From: Granulosicoccus sp.
GTDB taxonomy: Bacteria > Pseudomonadota > Gammaproteobacteria > Granulosicoccales > Granulosicoccaceae
Length of the DNA stretch: 34,234 nt
Reading direction: 5' to 3'
NCBI GenBank assembly: GCA_023300375.1
Contig: JALZWO010000180.1
Coordinates: forward strand, 1-34,234
Shown piece after piece: positions 26,857 through 34,234 of the stretch. Each line of letters starts with the position of its first letter. Position 1 is the stretch's first letter. The position numbers and the translations under genes were made by a program. The notes under the pieces were generated by a model. The model saw only the letters and a list, made by a program, of their open reading frames with translations, searched no databases and was not told where the DNA came from.

Positions 26857-27552
26857 CTAATGAGAAGTTGCTTTAAGCAATCGAAGAAACTCTGAACGAA
26901 ACGCTCGCCGATAGAGTACTAGCGCCACCCAAATGGTAGCCAGCATAAAACACCAAGGATTAATAAACCAAGCAAACGCCGCCAATGCAAAAAAATAGGC
27001 ATTTAAACCGATCGTATAGTGTTTGGCCGCCAGCGCATGCAACAAAGATAACTTTTTTGCATAATGCTCGAGACTGGCTTTGTCTGTGTCGTGCTTTGGT
27101 GCTGCACCAATCATCACCAGAATATAATTATACAAACGGTGACTCCATGCAAATTTAAAGAAAGCCATAACAAAGATGAACACAATAAGCAGCGTTTTTA
27201 ACTCCCATTGAACGACGCTAGTGGTTGCTACCAACGGCAGATCTTTTAGAATTTGAACCGCACGATCGGACGCCCCCAGACCCGCGACGAGCCCACCTAT
27301 AAGCAGCACTGTGGTGGAGGCAAAAAATAGAACACCTTGCTGTAATCCGTTCTGAATGATGGCATCAACGGGTGAATCGCCTCTGAGTACAACATTCATC
27401 ATCCATTGCTCACGCATACGGGTCATTGCTGCCGTGATCGTATGTTCACGCCACCGAGAAACATTAATGACGTAATAAAAACTGACCCATACATTGAAGA
27501 ACAACACCAAGGCTGCAGCATCGACAATGGAGAATCCAAACGGTATTTGCAT
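26857..27552 (-). CDS. DUF599 family membrane protein
   Basis: A 231-aa inner-membrane protein with four or five hydrophobic segments: SIVDAAALVLFFNVWVSFYYVI at the start, FFASTTVLLIGGLVAGLGA, LLIVFIFVMAFFKFAWSHRLYNYILVMIGA, and a C-terminal pair around GLNAYFFALAAFAWFINPWCFMLATIWVALVLY. The pattern NVxRWREHTITAAMTRMREQWM after the first segment and FAWSHRLYNY fit DUF599. The family has no known function. It starts at the ATG at 27552, and the repeated operator array lies 125-200 bases upstream, so it could be a target of whatever binds there. Confidence 0.82.
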   Translation of the reverse strand: MQIPFGFSIVDAAALVLFFNVWVSFYYVINVSRWREHTITAAMTRMREQWMMNVVLRGDSPVDAIIQNGLQQGVLFFASTTVLLIGGLVAGLGASDRAVQILKDLPLVATTSVVQWELKTLLIVFIFVMAFFKFAWSHRLYNYILVMIGAAPKHDTDKASLEHYAKKLSLLHALAAKHYTIGLNAYFFALAAFAWFINPWCFMLATIWVALVLYRRAFRSEFLRLLKATSH

Positions 27553-27677
27553 GACAATAAATAGTTAAACGTGAGGTTACATTCTTTAATGCCCCTGGGA
27601 AATACAGTAACGTGCGCGCCAAATATATGACTTTCCAGGGCGTTTAGCGAAGATTAAATGAACAAACTGAAGATCCA

Positions 27678-27750
27678 ATTAACCAACGGTTAATGACAGA
27701 TTAACCAACAGTTAATGACAAATTAACCAACGGTTAATAACAAATTAACT
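27678..27750. promoter_or_regulatory. Array of 17-bp inverted repeats spaced every 22 bp
   Basis: ATTAACCAACGGTTAAT occurs at 27678-27694 and 27722-27738. A one-base variant (ATTAACCAACAGTTAAT) sits at 27700-27716, and a half copy ATTAACT at 27744-27750. The start-to-start distance is exactly 22 bp, about two helical turns. Each full site is a perfect palindrome around AAC (the variant has one mismatch), a typical layout for a dimeric regulator binding cooperatively on one DNA face. It lies in the ~490-base gap between DUF599 and the response regulator. Confidence 0.7.
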
Positions 27751-27844
27751 AGTACAACGCTGGGTCACGATATGTCACTCAGCAGCTGAACCGAGCAATT
27801 AAAAGCACTTGCCTATTGGTTTAAAAATTTAAAAACAAAACAAT

Positions 27845-27881
27845 AGCTAACTCAGAGTTAGCTGGTGTAATAAGCTATAAT
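27845..27881 (+). promoter_or_regulatory. Palindrome overlapping a likely promoter of the response regulator
   Basis: AGCTAACTCAGAGTTAGCT (27845-27863) is a perfect inverted repeat with 8-bp arms and a 3-nt centre. A consensus -10 hexamer TATAAT lies at 27876-27881. The -35 region for that -10 falls inside the palindrome and has no good match to TTGACA, as often found at promoters needing an activator or covered by a repressor. The response regulator starts 158 bases downstream, so the leader would be long. Confidence 0.5.
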
Positions 27882-28039
27882 TAAACTGGTTACACGTTAC
27901 GCGGTAGCATTTTAAAAAACGTTGGCATACGAATATTGCCGTAAGGCATTGTATCTAGATTATGCTGATACTAGAGATTCCACGACACAGATATTCAAGC
28001 ATCACAGTCTGCACAAATATTTTATAGAAATCGAACCTC

Positions 28040-28678
28040 ATGTTAGAACCAAGACAGATGGTGTACCTGGTCGATGACGATGCCCTTGCCCGGCGCGTTA
28101 TCCCTCGAGAACTCAACGAATTAGGTCTTGAAGTGCAAGCCTTCGACTCAGCCAGCTCCTTCCTAGAATCTTACCAAGACGGATTTTCTGGCTGCCTGCT
28201 TCTGGATGTGTGCATGCCAAACATGAGCGGGCTTGAGCTTCAAGCAGAACTGCGAACTCGAGGCGTGACGCTACCTATAATCTTTATGTCGGGCAATGCA
28301 AAGGTCGCGGATTCTGTTCAGGCTCTTCGTTCTGGCGCACTAGACTTCGTTGAAAAGCCTTTTAAGCCGACTTACCTAGAAGAAAGGATAGGTCAGGCTT
28401 TTGAGCAAGACGTGCAGAACAAAAAATCTGAGAGAGAAAAAACAAAACTGTCTGAGCAATTTGCAAAACTCACTCTGCGAGAAAATGAAATTCTGGCCAT
28501 CTTGCTCAGCGATTCTGAGAATACCTCAAGCAAGCAGATTGCTCTCGAGTTGGGTATTAGTCACCGCACTGTCGAGCAGCATCGGGCCAGAATTATGGAA
28601 AAAACAACAACACGATCATTAGCAGAGTTGATCAACGCAGCAAAGCTGGTGGGGCTGGACAGCCAAACGGTACATTAA
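28040..28678 (+). CDS. FixJ-type two-component response regulator (REC + LuxR helix-turn-helix)
   Basis: A 212-aa cytosolic transcription regulator. The receiver domain (about 1-120) has the acidic cluster VDDD (11-14), phosphoacceptor Asp in LLLDVCMPNMSG (about 56), the switch Ser in FMSGNAKV and Lys in DFVEKPFKP. A short charged linker leads to a LuxR/FixJ-type helix-turn-helix: LTLRENEILAILL, SSKQIALELGISHRTVEQHRARIMEK. The order and lengths match the FixJ/NodW/TtrR branch, which usually pairs with PAS-containing kinases; a kinase end is seen at the right edge of the window. The Shine-Dalgarno is weak. Likely targets include its own promoter region with palindromes, but this is inference. 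Confidence 0.9.
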   Translation: MLEPRQMVYLVDDDALARRVIPRELNELGLEVQAFDSASSFLESYQDGFSGCLLLDVCMPNMSGLELQAELRTRGVTLPIIFMSGNAKVADSVQALRSGALDFVEKPFKPTYLEERIGQAFEQDVQNKKSEREKTKLSEQFAKLTLRENEILAILLSDSENTSSKQIALELGISHRTVEQHRARIMEKTTTRSLAELINAAKLVGLDSQTVH

Positions 28679-28978
28679 CACTAGAAGCTTTCAGCACGTC
28701 GCTCGATGAATAAGAAACCCTTCAGCTCAGCTGTGCAGCACTTTCGCACTGGCGAAGGTACACAAGGTAACGCTATAGTTCCTCAACGACATTCGCTGGG
28801 ATAGTTGAACACAAGCGCTGAATAACAAGGCAAGGAGGCTGTACTGTGTACTCTCGATAGCTAAGGTATGAGCTTCAAGAAACATTAGTTAACTGACAAA
28901 CCGCTTGCTTTTTGTGAGCTATGCACGTTTTTTGCAAATCTAACGCTAAGGATACTCCTAAGCTGCGTTCAAGATCCA
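28679..28978. other. Intergenic region between response regulator and GGDEF-EAL gene
   Basis: Three hundred bases with no convincing gene. A hairpin CTTTCGC-ACTG-GCGAAGG (28741-28758, one G-T pair) could terminate the response-regulator transcript, although no T tract follows. The segment 28895-28960 is T-rich and probably carries the promoter of the next gene, but I see no clear -35/-10 pair. Confidence 0.4.
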
Positions 28979-30922
28979 ATGCAAACAAATCCAAGCTTAC
29001 AAACTAATCATTCTGCTGAAATTGATGCGCCGACGCCGACCCCCGTCAACGAGGTGACGTCAACTAGTCAAAAATTGCGCACACGCGTCAAAGAATTAGA
29101 AAGTAACAACAAACAAAGCAAACTCGAAGAGATCACTGCTAAACATAAACTGGCAGAGATGCTGGCGTCGTACAAAGCGCTTAAAATAAAGAATGTAGAG
29201 CTTAAGGCACTGACGGATGAGCAGCAATCCAGAGATAGAAGATATCGAGAATTATTTGATTTAGCACCCGTGGGCTACCTGTCTGTTACTCCTGAATGCA
29301 TCATCAAAGAGGCCAATCTTGCAGCTCGATATTTTTTGAGATCAGTAGGAGCGCAAACTGTTGGTAGGTCGTTAGCTGAGTATATATCGGCTGACGATAT
29401 GGACCGTTTGCAACACCACTTGCTAACCAAAGTTAGCTCACACCTGTCAGGCAGAATAGAGCTCGACATTCGCTTAGCTGATGGAACGTCGCGCCCGGTA
29501 ATGCTGATGATAAGCAACATTCGTGGCCGAAGATCACTTGAGCAATGTTTCCAAGTGATGATAGTTGACATAAGCGATTACATCGAGAGAGAAAGGCGTT
29601 TACGTAATGCAAAAGATTTTCTGGAGGAAATGGCCTTACATGATTCTTTAACTCGACTACCCAATAGAACACTGTTCCGTGATCGTTTACAACAACTCAT
29701 AGATCAACGTGTGTCAAATAACGCGCGCATAGCGGTCATATACATTGATCTGGATGGTTTTAAACCTATCAATGACACTCTGGGTCATGCAGCTGGTGAT
29801 GTTGTGCTGCAAGCAATCTCGAATAAGGTTCGTCATATGCTAAACCCCGGCGATACCATGGCTCGCTTGGGCGGTGACGAATTTGCCATCATTATGAACA
29901 ATCCTGCTGATACTCAAAGTGCTCTACGGTATGCTCAGGCGATAGCTGACCTTATTCGTGACCCTATCAACATAGATGAGGCAGTGGTTAGTATCAGTAG
30001 CAGCATAGGTGTCAGTATGTTCCCTGAGCATGCACAAAATTTTGATGCCTTGGTTAAAGGCGCTGACGCCTCTATGTATCGTGCAAAACAAGCAGGTAAA
30101 GATAGAGTTGTATTGTTTGCAAAAAAATCTTTTGATCATATTCACAGACACTCTGTACTTGAAACAAGCCTGCCACACGCAGTTAACAAAGATCAATTGA
30201 TTTTGCATTATCAGCCTATCTATTGTGCTCGAACCAAAAATATTAGCTCATTGGAGGCATTGGTGCGCTGGCAACATCCAACTCTGGGCACTGTGATGCC
30301 TGGCGAATTCATACCGATAGCTGAAAAGACAGATCACATCGTCAACATCGGCGACTGGGTACTTGATAAGGCCTGTCGTCAAGCAAACATCTGGAAAAAC
30401 ATGGGTTTTAACATACCTATTGCCATCAATGTGTCTGGTAGACAACTGCTAAAAGAAAATTTCGCAGAAAAAATGCAATCTCGTTTGCAACAACACAGTC
30501 TTTCAGAGCAGGCTATAGAATTTGAGATCACAGAAACAACTGTACTGATCGATCATGCCCACATAGAACATTCGTTGCAAGCACTCAGTAAAGCCGGTCA
30601 TCTTCTAACGATAGATGATTTTGGAACTGGCAGTTCTTCACTTAGCCGCTTAGTCAATCTACCAATCTCTCGAATTAAAATTGACCAGATGTTTACTAAA
30701 AACTTAGTGAGCAATGCTCCAATGAGATCATTGATTACATCAATAGTGCACATGGCCCATCAACTCAATCTAGAGGTCATTGCTGAGGGTGTTGAACTGG
30801 GCGAACAAGTGGACTTCTTGCTTGCAAGCCAGTGTAATGCCATGCAAGGTTATTGGTTCAGCAAAGCTGCAGACGCGGTGCAGATCACTGAAAAGCTACA
30901 ATCGGAAGCGCTGGAGGTTTAG
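28979..30922 (+). CDS. PAS-GGDEF-EAL cyclic-di-GMP signalling protein
   Basis: A 647-aa soluble protein. After a low-complexity Thr/Pro N terminus comes a coiled coil (about 28-80), a PAS domain (about 85-210, YRELFDLAPVGYLSVT...), a GGDEF domain (DSLTRLPNRTLFRDRL, then RLGGDEF near residue 297) and an EAL domain (LEALVRW near 426). The diguanylate cyclase motif GGDEF is canonical. The EAL domain has the expected catalytic set: EALVRW, AINVSGRQL, FEITET, TIDDFGTGSSSL, RIKIDQMF, IAEGVE and MQGYWFSKA, so c-di-GMP phosphodiesterase activity is likely. Both activities may be balanced by the PAS domain. No membrane segment is seen. It overlaps the convergent CheB/CheR gene by four bases at its stop. 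Confidence 0.93.
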   Translation: MQTNPSLQTNHSAEIDAPTPTPVNEVTSTSQKLRTRVKELESNNKQSKLEEITAKHKLAEMLASYKALKIKNVELKALTDEQQSRDRRYRELFDLAPVGYLSVTPECIIKEANLAARYFLRSVGAQTVGRSLAEYISADDMDRLQHHLLTKVSSHLSGRIELDIRLADGTSRPVMLMISNIRGRRSLEQCFQVMIVDISDYIERERRLRNAKDFLEEMALHDSLTRLPNRTLFRDRLQQLIDQRVSNNARIAVIYIDLDGFKPINDTLGHAAGDVVLQAISNKVRHMLNPGDTMARLGGDEFAIIMNNPADTQSALRYAQAIADLIRDPINIDEAVVSISSSIGVSMFPEHAQNFDALVKGADASMYRAKQAGKDRVVLFAKKSFDHIHRHSVLETSLPHAVNKDQLILHYQPIYCARTKNISSLEALVRWQHPTLGTVMPGEFIPIAEKTDHIVNIGDWVLDKACRQANIWKNMGFNIPIAINVSGRQLLKENFAEKMQSRLQQHSLSEQAIEFEITETTVLIDHAHIEHSLQALSKAGHLLTIDDFGTGSSSLSRLVNLPISRIKIDQMFTKNLVSNAPMRSLITSIVHMAHQLNLEVIAEGVELGEQVDFLLASQCNAMQGYWFSKAADAVQITEKLQSEALEV

Positions 30923-33888
30923 TCGGATGAATCGAGCTCCAACGCTTTCACTTGATCGATAGTGACGACAGCGCCATATCGAAACATCAACAATACGCCC
31001 TGAGCTAAGCCTCCCCCGGCTTTATACGGATGGATGCCGATATTCAACAAGCTTCCGTCTTGGCCAATATCGCGGCTAATTGATGTGCCTGTTGACAACA
31101 CTCTTTTCATATCTTGATTCAGATCTGCATAGTGCAGCGACTGCGCCAAATCCGAGAATGGTCTTCCAACATCGGATGGCAAGATATTAACGGTATTAGT
31201 TGCCACATCTGTGTAACGTCGAATTCTAAGGTCTGAATCTAGAAAAATGACTCCTAGCTTTGTGCTATTAAGTAGATTATCCAGATCCTGATTAAGATCT
31301 GATAACTCATGAATCTTCGTCTGATATTCAAAATTTACTGTGTACAACTCCTCGTTTACCGACTGAAGCTCTTCGTTTGTGCTTTGAAGTTCCTCATTTG
31401 CAGCGGATAGTTGCTCGTTGACAGAATTTTGTTCGTCATCTCGGCTTTCCAGATCATTAATAGCCGCACGTAATGCATTTTTCGTTTCGATTAACTCATC
31501 GCGTAATCCATCAGCTTCTAGACCAGTTTCTGAAGTGGCTTGACTCGATACCGATTGATCTTGCTGAACAATAGACAAAATGACCAGAGCATTCAACATT
31601 GAATTATCCTGTGTACTGGGCACAATCTCAATATCGATAAGCTTTTGCAGCTGACCTGACGGCACACACGCAATGCGCCGTTGAACAACGCGCGTGTGTT
31701 CCTTGAATGCACGAGACAACGCAAAAGATAGAGTTGAGCGTAAGGCCTCAGGGACCATTTTCACAATATCTAGCGTGGGTTCCCCCTGACTGACTTGTAG
31801 TAGGCCACCAGGGTCAGAAATCACAGTGAGCACTGACCGAGACTCATCTACCAGTATGTTTGTATTGCCAGTGGACTGTGCCATGGCATCGAGAGACCAC
31901 TCAACCAATTGATTATCATTCGCAGCAGGCTTGCGCTGTGCCAACTCAGAATGATCAGTGACTAGCTTGGGGCCTTCACGTAAACGCTGAGCACTCAAGT
32001 GCAAGGGTAGACGCAAGTTCCTTAGTTTCTTGAACAAATTCCATTCTCTATGAATGGGATAAAATTCGCTCTGCAAACTACCCAGTGTTTCGGAAGGTCC
32101 GAGCAACAGCATGCCATTTACGTTCAACGCAAAATGCAGCATCTTTATGGCCAATTGTTGCAAGTCAGGCTGCATATAAATGAGTACGTTGCGGCACGTG
32201 ACAAGATGCATACGAGTGAACGGCGTATTTTTAATAAAGTTGTGTGGCGCAAAAATAACGTTCTCACGTATCTCTCGCGATATCGTGAATCCTTCAGATT
32301 TCTTCGTAAAGAAACGCGCAATACGCTCTTCGCTGACAGAATCCATGGCTCGTTCCGCGTAAACCCCGGAGCTAGCGAAGGCCAAAGCCTTTCTTTCGAT
32401 GTCTGTAGCGTAAATTTTGAAATTAATGTTTTTAGGTTGATTTTCTAACAGTTCAACCAGTAACATCGCAAGCGTATAGACCTCCTGGCCCGTCGCACAG
32501 GCAGTCACCCAGACGCGGTAGGTGTCTCCTGATTTTAAATCTTTTTCAATTTGCCGTTCAATCGAACGTCCTAATTTTTCCCAGGCATCGGGGTCCCGAA
32601 AGAAGCTAGTGACTGTGATCAAAATGTCATCACGCAAATTCGCGCGTTCAAGCTCATTGTCTTGCAAGTGCTTGATATATTGTTCAGTAGAAGAGATACC
32701 GCAAATAACCCTGCGTCGTTCTATTCTACGAAACAATGTTTCATCCTTGTACTGAGAAAAATCGATTTCGTCACTCTCTATGATGTCCACTACCGTGGAG
32801 ATATAGCGCATTCGATCATCGGGTCTGGGCATTGACACACTAAGCAGATAGTCACTGCCTAAACTATTCAAAAATTCTGCAATATCTATGGGCGCAAGAA
32901 TTTGATGAACAATACCTGTATCTATTGTCGACTGAGGCATACCATCAAACTCTGATGACTCTACGCTCTGCGATAGCACAACGCCTCCCGACTCGTGGAC
33001 AATTTTACAACCTCGCGAGCCATCGCTACCAGTACCTGATAAAACAACTGCTATAGCTCTATCTCCGTATTCACGTGCTACGGACCTAAAACAGATATCT
33101 AACGGAAATTGAGGCCCTCGGCCCAATCGACTTTGCTCTTGTAACGTGATGGCGCCTTTTTCTACTCCTAGATTATTTCCAGGTGGGATGACATAAATAT
33201 TGCCAGCCTTTATCATTTCGCCGTTTTTTGCGGTATGCACGTTCAACTCGGTATCTCGCTGCAGAATCATATCCATGACTGTTTCTGTCTTTGGCGAAAA
33301 ATGTTGCACTACGATGAACGCTGCGTTTAATTCAGGCTTGAGCATTTTAACGATAGACTGCAGCGGCGCCATACCTCCTGCTGAAGCACCAAGGACTACG
33401 ATGTAAGGAGGAGCGGTTTGGTCATTGGCAGTTGAATCCATAAGATCAGTGGAAGCATGCGATTCCCTTCGTCCGGAAAGTTGATCGACCATGTCTATAA
33501 GGATACGTCTAGATTCCACCTCATCAAATACAGCACTGGATGAGGAAACCATTACGTCCTCTATAAGGTCCTGTATGCGAATGTCTGGCAGGTGAGATTC
33601 TGAGACACTCAGCAATTGAAAACTGTTGAACCTCCTGGATTCGATATTTCCAAGCTTTAATATGTGCATAGCTGAGGTATGCGCATTCGTTTCTATGTCA
33701 GAGATCAAATCATTGACAGCGTTTTCTGGGCCTTCCAGATATTGGAACAATGCATTCTTGTTGCAGCTGAGGTAGCCGGTGATTCCAGAGCTGCGGAGTT
33801 TTTCAATTCTAGATTCATAGTGTTCGCTTACGATTACGTCGTAAGGAGTCTTGTTAGTAATAAATGTACAAGCTATGGCTATCATCAC
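30919..33888 (-). CDS. BLUF-like-CheB-CheR-coiled-coil-PAS fusion protein
   Basis: A 989-aa protein. Residues ~2-95 resemble a BLUF domain (GITGYL, ALFQYLEGPENAV, ESRRFNSFQLL). A CheB methylesterase domain (about 160-345) follows with its triad: Ser169 in GASAGG, His196 in VVQHFSP, Asp289 in SGTGSDG. The CheR methyltransferase domain (about 365-625) has FSQYKDETLFRRIERR, TSFFRD, ATDIERKAL and CRNVLIYM, but motif I reads ACATGQEVY. Then come a long linker, the NEELQSTNEELQSVNEELYTV coiled coil and a C-terminal PAS (about 880-975, LGVIFLDSDLRIRRYT). There is no receiver domain. CheB/CheR-PAS fusions usually act with sensor kinases; the kinase gene end lies 121 bases upstream on the same strand. 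The GTG at 33888 has GGAAG eight bases upstream; ATG at 33885 is the alternative. Confidence 0.88.
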   Translation of the reverse strand: MMIAIACTFITNKTPYDVIVSEHYESRIEKLRSSGITGYLSCNKNALFQYLEGPENAVNDLISDIETNAHTSAMHILKLGNIESRRFNSFQLLSVSESHLPDIRIQDLIEDVMVSSSSAVFDEVESRRILIDMVDQLSGRRESHASTDLMDSTANDQTAPPYIVVLGASAGGMAPLQSIVKMLKPELNAAFIVVQHFSPKTETVMDMILQRDTELNVHTAKNGEMIKAGNIYVIPPGNNLGVEKGAITLQEQSRLGRGPQFPLDICFRSVAREYGDRAIAVVLSGTGSDGSRGCKIVHESGGVVLSQSVESSEFDGMPQSTIDTGIVHQILAPIDIAEFLNSLGSDYLLSVSMPRPDDRMRYISTVVDIIESDEIDFSQYKDETLFRRIERRRVICGISSTEQYIKHLQDNELERANLRDDILITVTSFFRDPDAWEKLGRSIERQIEKDLKSGDTYRVWVTACATGQEVYTLAMLLVELLENQPKNINFKIYATDIERKALAFASSGVYAERAMDSVSEERIARFFTKKSEGFTISREIRENVIFAPHNFIKNTPFTRMHLVTCRNVLIYMQPDLQQLAIKMLHFALNVNGMLLLGPSETLGSLQSEFYPIHREWNLFKKLRNLRLPLHLSAQRLREGPKLVTDHSELAQRKPAANDNQLVEWSLDAMAQSTGNTNILVDESRSVLTVISDPGGLLQVSQGEPTLDIVKMVPEALRSTLSFALSRAFKEHTRVVQRRIACVPSGQLQKLIDIEIVPSTQDNSMLNALVILSIVQQDQSVSSQATSETGLEADGLRDELIETKNALRAAINDLESRDDEQNSVNEQLSAANEELQSTNEELQSVNEELYTVNFEYQTKIHELSDLNQDLDNLLNSTKLGVIFLDSDLRIRRYTDVATNTVNILPSDVGRPFSDLAQSLHYADLNQDMKRVLSTGTSISRDIGQDGSLLNIGIHPYKAGGGLAQGVLLMFRYGAVVTIDQVKALELDSSD

Positions 33889-34009
33889 TCTGCTCTCTTC
33901 CTCAACGGTTTGACAATGGCTCTCACATGCATGGGATGTTTAAGTGTAATTACGTAAACTATTGCGGCTTTCAATTAAGTATCGCTTTGTCAGCTAGCAA
34001 AACCGTCTT

Positions 34010-34234
34010 CTATGGTAATTTAACAAAAACTGTACTGCCTTGACTAGAGTGTGATTCCAACCAGATTTCTCCATTGTGAATTTTTGTGATTTTTTTGCAA
34101 GTTGCTAAACCTATACCTATCCCTCGTTTGTCACTATTAGAGCGAAAGTGATCAAACGGTTGAAATATGCGCTCCTGCAAATCAGCTTGCACACCAACAC
34201 CATTATCTTGGAAACTCAGCACCCAAGAATGATC
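34010..34234 (-). CDS. Histidine kinase, C-terminal ATPase end (partial at window edge)
   Basis: The frame runs off the right edge and ends at TAG (34010-34012). The visible 74 residues are the end of a HATPase_c domain: DNGVGV (G1 box), ERIFQPFDHF (F box), RGIGIGLATCKKITKIHNGEIWLES (G2 box) and STVFVKLP at the end. The H and N boxes lie outside. Wording of the boxes is like PAS/phytochrome-type sensor kinases. It is upstream of and on the same strand as the CheB/CheR fusion, with a 121-base gap, and may be the cognate kinase of the FixJ-like regulator nearby. It has no C-terminal receiver domain. Confidence 0.9.
   Translation of the reverse strand, partial: DHSWVLSFQDNGVGVQADLQERIFQPFDHFRSNSDKRGIGIGLATCKKITKIHNGEIWLESHSSQGSTVFVKLP

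Noticed and set aside
27678-27750. Possible CRISPR or replication-origin iterons
   Set aside because: Intervals are only five bases, so no spacers. No replication initiator gene, DnaA boxes or other origin features are nearby; operator array is simpler.

Overview
The window looks like chromosome from a free-living, probably aquatic or marine gammaproteobacterium with mid-range GC. The evidence is a mutY-yggX pair, a moaC/moaDE set, gamma-type Zur/ZnuABC remnants, an AsmA-family gene, a trypsin-like protease with a C-terminal membrane tail, and dispersed GTCATTCCCGC palindromes. I cannot name the genus from the sequence. There is no phage, integron or insertion sequence. Gene density is high and most genes sit in short operons.

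Layout. (1) 1-5.2 kb: a tRNA-Phe, then a translationally coupled pair of an M50-type membrane metalloprotease and a 1397-aa SNF2-family ATPase. (2) 5.3-9.0 kb, minus strand: AsmA-like protein, mutY and yggX, with a 15-bp x 5 tandem array between asmA and mutY. (3) 9.2-10.5 kb: molybdenum cofactor genes moaC (minus) and moaDE (plus). (4) 10.6-12.3 kb: secreted trypsin-like protease with an overlapping lipoprotein gene. (5) 12.4-22.2 kb: a complete glycerol module. glpK (plus) diverges from glpS-glpT-glpP-glpQ-glpU-glpV-glpD (minus), a layout like the GlpSTPQUV glycerol ABC importer described in rhizobia. Glycerol would be imported by the ABC system, phosphorylated by GlpK and oxidised to dihydroxyacetone phosphate by GlpD. 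(6) 22.4-24.9 kb: a decayed zinc-uptake locus. znuB has an in-frame TGA, znuC a one-base frameshift, zur survives only as its first ~45 codons, and znuA lacks its 5' third, yet a good Zur-box-like palindrome remains between zur and znuA. (7) 24.95-27.6 kb: an intact 58-aa zinc-ribbon-like microprotein, an XRE-type regulator and a DUF599 membrane protein. (8) 27.6-34.2 kb: a signalling cluster with a FixJ/LuxR-type response regulator, a PAS-GGDEF-EAL protein, a BLUF-like-CheB-CheR-coiled-coil-PAS protein, and the 3' end of a histidine kinase running off the right edge. A 22-bp-spaced array of ATTAACC-AAC-GGTTAAT operators lies ahead of the response regulator.

The points most worth a second look are the BLUF-like CheB/CheR fusion, whose key flavin-photochemistry residues appear replaced; the operator array; the multi-lesion znu/zur locus with an orphan Zur box; the paired degenerate motifs in the two glycerol ABC ATPases, which would leave one canonical and one degenerate ATP site; and two unexplained tandem repeats (15-bp and 69-bp units). 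I see no obviously new defence or mobile system.
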